Source: Sinohyriopsis cumingii (lineage: Eukaryota; Mollusca; Bivalvia; Unionida; Unionidae). Taken from it: a stretch of DNA of 64,000 bases. Under the pieces are notes generated by a model. It was not told where the DNA came from. It saw nothing but the letters and a program-made list of their open reading frames with translations, and searched no databases. Shown in pieces: positions 53,035 through 64,000 of this stretch. The stretch is from positions 38,035,006-38,099,005 of the forward strand of contig CM068839.1 of the NCBI GenBank assembly GCA_028554795.2, in the 5' to 3' direction. A program made the translations under genes and the position numbers. Numbering within the stretch: position 1 is the first letter of the stretch; each line of letters begins with the position of its first letter.

Positions 53035-54861
53035 ATTTAGCTGCTGAAATCTTGTATTGAAATTTTTTAAAATCCGAAGAAAGTAAGAAAAACTCGGGGA
53101 ATCATAACAAGATTTAAAGCATGGTTAGAAATGCCCCACGTTTTGAGAAACCTTTACCCCACGTTAAGTTCCCAAGAGACATTCTACAATGTAAATCATC
53201 TAAAAATACTAAACTTAGCTGAAATTTATTTGAGCTTCCAAATTTCAACAATATGGTCGGCGGAATTATATTTTTTACGGAGCAAGTTAAAGTGGAGGGA
53301 TTTAGAATTTGTTTATTAAAATTAGGCCTACAGAGGAATCAAATTTGTTTAGTAAATCTAATGATAAAATGATACATATTTGCAGGATAAAGGTAGACGT
53401 ATCACAGAGAGCAGCGGCTGTTTTGATTGTGACGCGAATTTAGAAGAATTACATCTTGTTAGACTGTTGCTGAGACTTTTTATCACTGGGGCACATTGAT
53501 GGAACTCTACGTTTAGATTAAAATTATTGCGACTGCACAAGTACCAAATATAGTGAAGAAAACAGAACAATACTGTAATATTGTTTAAAATGTCTTGTTA
53601 AAATATATCCAAATGAATATTATAAATCGAGTCTGTATATTAGAAAGAGATAGAATCTTAGATTTCATACAAAATATATATGCTTAAATTATCATTTTAA
53701 GTTCAATGCATCAACAATTTCTTGCATTAAATGAAAACACAAGAATAAAGAGCTTGACTGTGTTATAAATTAATGAGATTTCTGTAGAAAATTAAATGTA
53801 TTTAATTACTGTTAGTCTGTGGAATTTTCCCCAGAAATTTACTAAAAAAGTAGAGTGTCTATTCAGTTAGTAGAGTGTACGAAAAATGGCAACTTAACTG
53901 GTCCAAAACCTATGCTCCATTTTAGAAAATAATCAAAAACTCCACTTGTAGATTAGATGTGTTTATATGTCCCATGCAACATATTTAAAAATTCTAATCT
54001 AAGAGCAAAGTTCATATCTGCAACGCAGACAGACCGACGACGCCAAATTCATATTTGAAAATTATACATTAAAATTTAAAAGAATGTGTGAATAAAATGG
54101 GGATATGTAATAAATACAAAAACACAATCGTGTTTTGTTTTGAGTTAATGGCAAAAGTTTGGTTGATATGGCGTAGAAACATAGTTTGGCCTGAAATTAC
54201 TACGCCGTCGACATATTAACCAGACAGTACATTTTGGAATCATTTTACACAATTCTAACTATTTTTATATGCGACACAAATAGCTACACAGTTCACTGGA
54301 GTTATTTTTAATCTAGTGGAACATCTTGGCGGTTACTTTCAGCAAGAAGAGAAAATATTTTGATTAGTCAAATACCGATTGCACTGTGAAAGCTTATTAC
54401 ACATATTGATACGCACGAGCATGCGCAGCAGTTAGATTAGTTATATAAATTTCACAGTATCCATATACTGATATTGGAATCTTCTCTGTTACTGACAGGT
54501 TAGTCAGAGGTTCTGTTTTCATGGTCATACTATTTGGTTATACGTGCACACTTTACCTGCTTCGAAACTCCAAGAGATGGCACTTGGGGTTGAATTTCGC
54601 ATCCCACATTAATTAGCTGAAAGACTGCGACAATGTTGTGTTGTCCAGTGGTCCTGAAAGAAAGATACCTTACGAAACTTTTTCATTTATCTGATTCTCT
54701 CATAATAGAGATATATTACGGACAAGGAGATTTGTTAGCTCCTCTGATGCATGAAAAGAGAACGATGTGAAAATTCTAAGTGAATGTTATTCACGATACC
54801 ATTGATAATCAGTGTAACTTCACATAACTATTTCTAAATTAATAATAATAATAATAATAAC

Positions 54862-54909
<48 letters not shown>

Positions 54910-55186
54910 TAACTTGATTTTTATTTTGTTATTTTTTGGGTAGGTGGTCTTTGCGCTTAAAAATTAGGATTTAGCTAACGATTAGTTAAGGATGGCTATC
55001 GTAAGTTATCTGTTTCTGTGTGTAACTATAGCTGATTATTGGGAGATAGCGCCTCTCTCTCGCTCTATTTTAATAATATCTATGATAGTTTTATGTAAGT
55101 ATTAAGTAAATGAGTCTTGGAACGTTTATACCAGAAAAAAAGGTATGATTTTGTGTATGCACATGCAGATTATATTTATTTTCCAG
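51371..55186. other. No gene seen; simple repeats
   Basis: GA/GT tract at 52962-53033 and (TAA/ATA)n at 54839-54909. GTTAGTAGAGTGTACGAAAA recurs at 53868 and 56844. Confidence 0.45.
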
Positions 55187-55269
55187 TTGGAAATCTACAT
55201 TGTTTTGACTGTGCGAATATTACGAATCTTAAATCATGTGATAACGTCCGTCAGTGTAAAATGGGTGAG
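55187..55269 (+). CDS. Host exon: first half of a Ly6/uPAR-like Cys domain
   Basis: It has an acceptor (ttattttccag) and donor (ggtgag/gtatgt). The 83-nt exon codes HCFDCANITNLKSC and VRQCKMGE, the spaced-Cys start of an LU-like extracellular domain. The 3' phase is 0 and fits the next exon. Confidence 0.6.
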
Positions 55270-55447
55270 GTATGTATAATTTATTCTAATATGTCAAAAT
55301 GGAAAAGCAATCGTAATGTATTTTTATTTTACCTACAGAATATAATTGCAGAATACGTAACATATGGTACAGTTACAGTTACTCGCATGATGCTTGTAAT
55401 TATAATTAATAATTCTTGTAATATACGTATTGTGATTTTTTTTCTTT

Positions 55448-55450
<3 letters not shown>

Positions 55451-55515
<65 letters not shown>
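55451..55515. repeat. (TA)n microsatellite
   Basis: It lies in the intron between the two Cys-domain exons. Confidence 0.9.
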
Positions 55516-55518
<3 letters not shown>

Positions 55519-55587
55519 GTCAAGGGCACACGTATTAATTTTAACGAAACCAATAATTCCTAAATAGCCGCTCTTTTACAATTTTAG

Positions 55588-55656
55588 GTCTGCTATGTTC
55601 AGCGGACACACAAAGCATACGGAACAAGTTATACCCTAGGATGTGAGAGAAACGAG
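55588..55656 (+). CDS. Host exon: second piece of the Ly6/uPAR-like domain
   Basis: This 69-nt exon (acceptor attttag, donor gag/gtaacg) codes 23 residues, VCYVQRTHK to LGCERNE, continuing the Cys pattern of 55187-55269 in phase. The later exon with the usual CC..DLCN end was not found. Confidence 0.58.
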
Positions 55657-56323
55657 GTAACGAATATTAGCAAGAATACTTACGCTTAAACTGATTCATG
55701 CACATTATTAAGTTACGTAAACTTAACTTTGCAAATATTCTTTCCATTTTTTTAAAGACAATAAATTAATTTTTAAGAAACCAAATCAGAAATCGAATGT
55801 ATGCAATCATCAATATTCTCTTTTTTCTTGTTTATCTAACTTTAATCATAATATTGTTCATGACATTCATAATAATACGAATCGAATTAGATGAAATCAT
55901 AATGACAAAAGTATGATGACGTCAGAATGTTCATTCTTGTTTATGACATATACCATTTGTAATCGGAAAGCTGTTGTCCTTTCCATTGCATGCTTACAAA
56001 GCATCGGAAACAAATAATGGCCATTTTGAACTTCCCTCAATCCAGTGGTTGTTATTATTACGTCATAATAATTTCATACAGTCACAATGAATATATTACG
56101 TGCTATTTTTAAAAATTAAGTTGCAGGAATAACTTTTAAAAATAAATGTACAGGTATTTAATTGAATGTTGAAACGTTATCGACTGTTATTTTCAAGACC
56201 TACCAGTTTATAAGATTCTGTTCTTCTCGCATCTATCAGGCTGTTCGTCAGTCAAAAACTTCCCAAACTGGCAAGCATCACTAAGAATACATAAAAGTCA
56301 CATTCAGAGAGTCGAACTGATTA

Positions 56324-56404
<81 letters not shown>

Positions 56405-57006
56405 TACGTACATAAAACACACGGCTTTTTAAAGTGTTGGGATAAAGCAATTTGATATACCAAATTGTTATCCGTCCATGGCGCAATAATACACACATAT
56501 ACACATTCTCGCGATCGTCTGTAGTTAACTGGAGAACAATGATGAGTATCAACACATTAATCATTAGTGACGTATGAAAATAACGATAAAAAGTATTAAT
56601 AATCCCCGTTTTCTAAATGAATTTAATATAGTACACATTTACTTCTCAATCCTTTCTGCTCTCTGTCCACCTCCCCTCGCATGCATAACGGACAACTACG
56701 CAGAAATGTGGAGTGAGAGAGAAAATGAATTTGGGCTGGATTAAAACCTTGAAATAGAAATTGCACCAAGTAGCCTACAAGAATATGGTTCCTAATAACG
56801 ATATGTGTGGACTTTCCTTGGGATTTATCAACAGTGTTAATTAAGTTAGTAGAGTGTACGAAAAGGCTCTCTCTCTCTGGACCATCATAGCAAGATACGG
56901 GCTAAAATCTATGAAATGACGAGCATAGAGGATTTTCGTTTGTGTCATCCCACGATGTCTCTAGACTTATGAATGATGGTAAAAGTTACGTCAAAACCGA
57001 CTAAAG

Positions 57007-57047
<41 letters not shown>

Positions 57048-57744
57048 AGAATAATGACAGATCAACTGTAAATATATTAAAATATTTTAATTACCTCTTC
57101 TTGGTTCGTCTTTTTGCTTAGTTTCTATTCCACGTTAATTTCCACACGCCGGTACGTGATGGCTAAGCGTTCACGTGAAGGGCGTAGCTAACCAAGCGTT
57201 TGTAGTGCATACTATACATATATTTTTTATTTATATCACATACAAATACATATATTTGCCCTTCGAACGGAGTTAAGATTTACTACAGGCATCTGTGTAC
57301 TGACCGAGTGATTGAACTCTTCACATCACCCGAGTGTGTCCGCTACAAATGTAGTTTTGTCTTTTGTGGCTATTCACAGCCACCTTTGCATACTGATAAG
57401 TTGATTGGTTTCTTGTTTGAGTTTCTATTTTTATTCACGGTGATGAAATAAATATAAGACACGCTTATGATATAAACATGAAAGATGGTTTTAATGAAGA
57501 AAGTAGAGCACTATAAACACATCTATAGCTTCTTGAACAATGAACGCTCAACCATTTACGTAGGGGCGCATGAAAATTAGTGTGGAGTAGAAACTAAGCG
57601 AAATGACGAACCAACAAGAGGTAAATACATAATTTTAAAATATTTACAATTGATATAAGATATTCTTCTTCTTTAATTAACATTACTGGCGGCAGTAAAC
57701 TGTCTCTCCTTCATTTGGTCTGCTTGAATGTGTTTGCATTGATA

Positions 57745-57784
<40 letters not shown>

Positions 57785-60700
57785 CACTAGCATGTACGGA
57801 TCTTACAGTGCATCAACTGTAAGCCTTCTGTCGTACATTTATGTAGTCAATGACGTGTCATCAAGAAATGCCTAGAAACGAACTAAAAACAGCAAAAAGT
57901 AGATTTAAAGTATTCAACTGTGTTATAATTAGTATCCTACATGAACCCTAATTGAACACAGTAATACATTTTTTGTAGCAATGTTTACTCGCATCACAAT
58001 TGTTTGAAAACGATGGATAAAAACAGGTGTCGATTAGTGTTGACTGCAAACCAAAATTAAGTGACAATAGAAACCTGGATGCAGCTTCTGCAAGCGAGCT
58101 AGACTGCAAACATGCCAAGGTCACACAAAAGCTTATGTTTTGAATATAGAAATAAGCAAAAATGAAGATTTATTATCCTAATAAATAAATTCACTTTCAT
58201 TAAAATCTTTGATTTAAAGATGTAACTCTGATGTCCGTCAGATACAACCGTTGTGTTTCTAGTTAACCCACTCCAACATTACCAATCCGCGTATGAAATG
58301 TGTTTAAAAATACAAATATCTTCATTTTGGTACGAATAAATCATTATTTTGACAAAATACACAGGTTGAACCATGACAAGTATAAGATAATTTTATTAAA
58401 CGTCGCTGTTCTCAAATTATTGTAATAGGAATTATTTATGGTCGATGTAGTAATGCAACTGTCAATCTCATTAACACAGAATGAAGAAAACCCATGCTTT
58501 CACACAGTATATAATGAAAACAAAATCCACGTATTTTGAGCAGATATACGAAAATATTTCAATTATGAAGCAGAAACATTGTATTGTCTCAAGTGGCGAA
58601 GTGGAAACATTTTGTGTTGGCACTCGTGGCTTGGCCACTCCTAAGAGTACCACTTTACGAGTGAAATATTTTCATATATTAATTTGAAAAAAGCCCCACG
58701 TAGATACCATCTATTTATTCGATTCGAGTCGAATAGAGATGAAATGTTCCGAAATATACCATTTGCGACCGGAATAAATTATGCCTTCTCCATCGCATGC
58801 CGAAAACACCTCAGATCTAAATAAGTAGTTATAGGTTACTGCATTTGTATAGGAAAATATGAAAGAGTTTTTCGGATGGAAATACTGCACGACCTTGGGA
58901 GTGAAGTATATCCATGCGTCAAAACGAGTAACCTTTTTATTATATGCTCATTTTCTTATTCTACTTAAGGCTTAATTATATAAACAAAAATACACTACAA
59001 GAAAAGAAAGTAACTAAATGTATGCCGTATTCCAAACTAAATACACAAGCGCAGATTCATCATTACACAAAAACAACATTTTTGATGCGCACATAACTCC
59101 GCCCAGATAAATTTGAACTTAGTCGCGCGCTAGACATAACTTTTGAAAGAAAATGGCTTTTGGTCTACTTAAAATTGAAGTTTGGAGTCATATTGTCAAT
59201 GAATGTACATTGCAACAACTTTTCATTTGATCTGGAATGAATATATTTTGGTAGTTTTGTCGATTCTACAAAATTTCGTGATCATGGAATGGATTTATTT
59301 TTGCCAATTCTACATGAAGTACATCAGATTTCAGCAGCGTGTTGACATCTGCAAGTGTATAAAGTCTTTCAATTGCAAATATCAAAAAGACGTTATGGAA
59401 TATACTGTTTATTTTATTTTGATAGTCGAAATTACAGTACAATTTCGAGATGTGTAATCAAGCTTGAGAACCCATGACATGGCTGATGTAATTCGGATTT
59501 GCAGAACTAAGAAAGTACATTTTGAGGAAATTCCGGATTTAAAACTAAGTATATTTTTTGCCATTCTTATTATTAGCTAAAGAAGACAGTTTATGCCTTG
59601 TCACTTGCATGTTATTTGTAAGGAACCTGTCTGGCGTCTATAGCTAGCTTAAATCTGAAACATAAATAAAAAAGTTAACTCTGAATGTGGCAAATCAGCT
59701 TGTATGTGACAGTACACGAAACATCTGCTTTGGTTCATTCAGAAACAAATTTAATCAATCAAAACGTAAAGCGCCTACTACGTGAGTGTACATGATTTGT
59801 TTACAAAGTAGTTCGCAATACACTATTGGGTACACGTGAGTACAATATGACGTGTACGTGAGTGCACTATCGTAAAATATTGCATGATTCTGACAATTTA
59901 AAGTTAACAAAGAAAAAAATGAGCATATAATAATTGTTGTTACGTCATAATAAATTAAATGACGTCACCATTCTTAGATGACGTGTGCTTACTAACAGGA
60001 ACCTAATCGATTGTTTAAGATTATTGAAACCGAATGATTTGTTCAATTTGTCGCCATAAATATGTACAGGTATTTCACTGACTATAGAAACGTCTTCCAG
60101 TGTCATTTTCAACACATATCATTTGGGAAGACTCTAGTCGGATGTTCAACCGCCAATGATTCCAACAGGAATAACTAACATCTTCACTTTGAACTGGTTG
60201 TATTCTGATGTAGAAATTGCACTTTGGAAAGAAGGTATTAAATTGTTAGTCTCCAAGTACCAAATAGGCGTTGCATTTTATCATTCGCTCCATCGTTTAA
60301 CAGACAAAGCTCGTGTAGACAATATGACTGTAGTTGGTAGGATCTGTGCGATCCTTCCATGGGTGGGAACAGATATTACCGTAACCTTCTTTCAAGTTGT
60401 TTTTGTATATTGCCAGTGATCGATGAATCATTGAAAATTTGCAAATGAGCTATTAATGATGGTTCCGGTTGATGTTTCAAACATTCGCAATGTATTTCGT
60501 CAGGCCCGGCCCGGTCCGGCCCGGCCGATCCTGAGCCTTATTCAAGGCTTCCATAAGTTCCAAAGTGAAAACGGTTGATTATACATTTCCGAATTATTTA
60601 ATATCAATTTTGTGCGTATCTTCTTATTTTGACTTTTAAGCTTTCGAAATTTTTTTGAATAATTAGATAATGATGCACTTTTAGAAAAAAACTATCAGCA

Positions 60701-61330
60701 AGTATATTTGCTCTGTTTGGAGTTGAAGTTTTTAGTTTTTAAGTTTATATATCCGAAAGAGTTGTTCTTTCCCTTAACATTTATTTTGTGGATCTTGTCC
60801 CATGCATTCTTCATAGAAGAATGAAAGTTTAAAATAAAAGCATATTTTTCCACGATTCTGTCTTACATTCTGTAGTTGTTCGGCGAGCTTTAGCCTGGAA
60901 CTTGTGGTACCTACTTAAATCTTCGTGCGTCATTGATGTAAAGGACATAAGCGTCTTCCCAATCATAATCCAAAAGCAGAGAAGGAGAACAACTTGTCAA
61001 ATCGCTGCACGTATATGTACCCGTTCCTGTATGTAAAAATGTCGCCGTCTGGTGTTATATGGATCCACATAAAATGTTATGGACATTGAATTTCCTGAGT
61101 GGAACAAATGGGGAAGACGGCTGTTGGACGAGGGTGTTTAAGTCATTTGGCAGTAATTTGGTGTTCGGTGGTGGAAAAATGGGTGAGAATAATCACTCGA
61201 TGAAGAGCGACGCTTACAGCAACGGCTTGTAAGTTTATGTTTAAAGGAATGGCATTGTGAGGGCCCTATTATTCACAATAACGGAAGTTCCTCCTCAGGC
61301 CGTGTCAATATCTTTAGATGTTAGAAAAAG
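55657..61330. other. No further gene seen; dispersed and simple repeats
   Basis: (TA)n 56332-56402, (GA)n 57010-57047, (CT)n 57750-57781. Similar pieces (TATGTACAGGTATTT with TTATTTTCAA) lie near 56147 and 60060, and near 55947 and 58762. A GGCCCGGCCC run lies at 60503-60530. Confidence 0.45.
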
Positions 61331-61599
61331 AGCAATGCTTAAGGGTGATGTTGTCCGTGTCTTTGAAATAGGTTTCTGGCAGGATCATGTACACTTAATA
61401 GCAGAAGAATATCACCGGAGTTAGTTTTAAGTCCTTGACACAATTTCATTATACGATGGTGTTCTTCATTATGAATTAAAAGTAGAGATGAAGTAATTAA
61501 GTTAGAGGATGTAGGTTTCGAGCCACATTGAGTACACGTAACAGGTTCTTCTCCATCCATGTCCTCAAAGTCGCCAAACCCATTATGCAGTTTTATAGA

Positions 61600-63100
61600 G
61601 TCATCAGACCCCTTGAGCTGCATGTTAGGTTTCTGTTTCATTTTGCTTGGTGATTTGTGGGTCCTTGCTGCAAGTCGTAACAACCAACTGAGTGGCGGCA
61701 ACCTGTTGGCCGTGGGTTGCGACCCCGTCGAGGGAGGAAAGGAACATTGTAGTTGAGTAAACGGGAGACCCATCAGTGGCTTGCCGATGCAACACACTAC
61801 GTTGGCCTCTACAACTTACTAGGCAGGTACCGTGGTAGGGATGGGCCTGGTTTTGATAAATCGGCTTGTCACTTCGAGCCCTAGGAAGTCTTATGAACAA
61901 GTTTTTCTCACTTTCTCTCTGTATCTCTTTTGATACCACCGTTGTCCCTACGGCTGACTAGTTTGTTTTCCCTCTCAGAAGATATCATAGCAGGCGGTAT
62001 CTTAAAGGGTCAATCGGGAGGTAATTTTACCGACTGAGTATACTAATAACTTAACTTTGGCGCTTTAAAACTATCCCCTAATTGGACTCCTGGTGGGCGG
62101 GTGAACACGAGTGATGAATATACAACAAAAGCATAATAGAAGATCAAAACAAAATAACTGAAAAGAACCAAACTACTGTCAGGCTCGGACAAAACCATGT
62201 GGCGTGGATTCATTTCCAATCATCATGGTCATTCGATCCAGAAATTCATCATGACCGCTTGGCATACTGTCTCCAATTATAGTCGAAAAGACAATACTTG
62301 GTTTAGTCTGACCTCCAAAAAGCGTGAAAAAATTAAAACTGGCGAGCTTGACTGTGGAGTGTGAGCGAAGAGGAATAACGGATAGATCCAGAAAATTAAG
62401 ATTTTCGTTGACATTCGAGTAACCTCTTTTGCTCATTCTTCACTGAATTCTTCCAAGGATGTGATTCGTTTTCGCGACTTTGCGGGAGTCATTGACACTG
62501 AAATCATCAAAGGCATGAATAACCAAGGTGTCGCTGCTTTTCCTTGAAACCATATCAAACGTGGCGGAACTTTGCAGGACACAAACACCACCATACTTAC
62601 CTTGAACACTCGAACACTATCTAGGGGAGTAAAAGTTGGACGTTTGCAGGTCAACGTTGAGGTATATATGCCAAATCCACTTCGTTGTTTAAAGTGTCTG
62701 AAGTACGGTCACAATGAAGACAAATACTCCAAAATCTCCGTGTGTGGAAGATGCGGCGACTTTTTCCATCGGGAACCTGGGTGTGTAAAGCCACCCCACA
62801 TTGTGTAAACTGCTGAAAAGATCACCATGACAAATATAAGGACTGCGAGACCTGGAAATTTAAAGCACACATCAAACATCTCATTTACAGAGGCAAGAAA
62901 GATGGTAAAACCTAGAACCCCCATTCATAACCCAACCTTATCAACTATTGAAAAGAACAGCCCAAAGATAACAAATGATTCACACAGACCCAAACAAGTC
63001 TACCCAATGCAACAACACTTTCAAATATCCGACATTTCAAATCTAGGAAAAGCACGATCTCCACACAGACAGCATTCAATAATGGTATTTTATCAACTCT
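61600..63100 (+). mobile_element. Decayed LINE: 5' UTR and ORF1 gag remnant
   Basis: A GC-richer leader (61700-62100, GGGTTGCGACCCCGTCG) precedes gag-like coding in changing frames. A PNPLRCLKCLKYGHNEDK knuckle lies at about 62670, CGRCGDFFHREPGC follows, then KDCETWKFKAHIK near 62850. Stops and shifts make it non-functional. ORF2 is not seen to the right. Confidence 0.65.
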
Positions 63101-64000
63101 GAGATAGGGGTCTACATAAGAGATTTTACTCTTTTTGAGATTTAAGGGCTATTGGTAACGCACAATTCAGTATAGATGGATGGGTGATGGTACTCGATGA
63201 AGAAATAGCTACAATTTATGGTACTAGTGATGTCTCGTTCGTTAAGTGTCCTGCGACATTTAGCAGCGAGCATGTTAAAGAATAACTTATAATGAAAAAG
63301 TTCTATACCTTTTTATTCACAAACATTGATGCAATGTGCAGCAACACTTTGTATGTAGTTAAAATGAAATACCATTGACCCGTATAAATACTCCAGTTAG
63401 TGGCAAGAAGAATTGGTTTCCGTATAAAACTTGGAGAAACTGTACCTGAGCTGTCCTTCTGCACATGCTGTTATGGTCTGTATTGGCCACGAGCAGCATT
63501 TTATGATGAAGACAATAACACAAGTATGTATTTTGGTAATAATAAAAATAACACAAGTTTTAGTCCCAAACGCTATGGTGATGACCAAATAAAAAGTCTG
63601 GAATATGTTCATATTCTCTGCTTGCATCTCTTTCTGTAAATGATGCACACTTTCTATCTACTCTAACACAATTGTTAATTCAGTTTCTATACTTTATTAA
63701 TTAATAAGTCTTGAGTTTAAATCTCTAACCACTTTCTTGGCATCCTAGTAATGAGTTCAAGGCAAACCGTACCAAATCTAACACATTGGTGTAATATTTC
63801 CCCTTTATGAAGACTACCAGTCACATTAAGTTGCCTCCTTGTTTCCTGGTTTCTTAAGCATTCCGTCTTTGCAAATGAATATACTGTGCAACGATAACAG
63901 CTAATTTACCCAGTGTTCAAGTGTCATACACAAAACAACATAAATATATAATTATCACAATTACAGAAAAATGTCACTAAATCATCACTAAAATGTATGT
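63101..64000. other. No gene seen
   Basis: AT-rich; short chance frames only. Confidence 0.4.

Noticed and set aside
60156..60419. 87-aa plus-strand frame
   Set aside because: No family motif, no splice context and AT-rich composition like its surroundings; judged chance.
1..64000. CRISPR array or bacterial operon features
   Set aside because: No regularly spaced identical repeats with unique spacers; the sequence is eukaryotic in repeat content and splice signals.

Overview
The window is animal nuclear DNA, most likely from a mollusc and probably a bivalve. It is AT-rich and intron-like, with tRNA-derived SINEs, LINE fragments, long TA microsatellites and a few candidate host exons. The taxon is inferred from repeat style and domain style; no marker gene fixes it. 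Virus-like selfish DNA dominates the gene content, in three separate blocks.

Block 1 (1086-16833) is a complete 15.7-kb Polinton/adintovirus-like element. It has 258-bp terminal inverted repeats (one mismatch seen) and a 5-bp target duplication (cattc), and it sits inside the endonuclease domain of a LINE ORF2 on the minus strand. One half holds the replication and mobility genes: an A32-like packaging ATPase, a zinc ribbon plus PLA2-like pair, a retroviral-type integrase, a 1159-aa PolB + SF1 helicase + HNH/zinc fusion, a Cys-rich protein and an HNH endonuclease. A roughly 790-bp non-coding centre full of palindromes follows. The other half is a one-direction virion cassette: a helical protein, a 313-aa protein, a minor virion protein, a candidate major capsid, a membrane-active core-like protein, an adenain-like protease, a fibre, a membrane protein and a penton-like protein. 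Nearly every intergenic junction carries an AATTGAAAAC-like motif about 30 bp before the next ATG, often overlapping the previous stop codon. Most reading frames are open and the repeats are nearly identical, so the insertion looks recent.

Block 2 (about 38390-46525) is a diverged relative holding only the virion cassette, on the minus strand. Most genes are frameshifted, but the protease and one minor protein remain open. The first-cassette gene has moved to the opposite end and strand. Two tandem paralogous small genes absent from block 1 are present, together with palindromic hairpins that show a compensatory base change. A 143-bp segment built like the block 1 terminal repeat ends the block.

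Block 3 (about 21800-28275) is an older, decayed Polinton-type block. It contains a protein-primed PolB pseudogene with several TGA stops, a BIR-domain gene directly downstream, a minus-strand zinc-knuckle gene, and a divergent non-histone gene pair whose 3' ends each carry a perfect histone-type stem-loop.

The rest is host background. It includes LINE ORF1 (17343-18779), a LINE 3' end (28797-29765), SINEs (20459 and 31163), minisatellites, a triplicated segment of about 0.9 kb (48165-51370), two exons of a Ly6/uPAR-like Cys domain (55187-55656), a possible terminal exon pair (29873-30521) and another LINE gag remnant (about 61600-63100).
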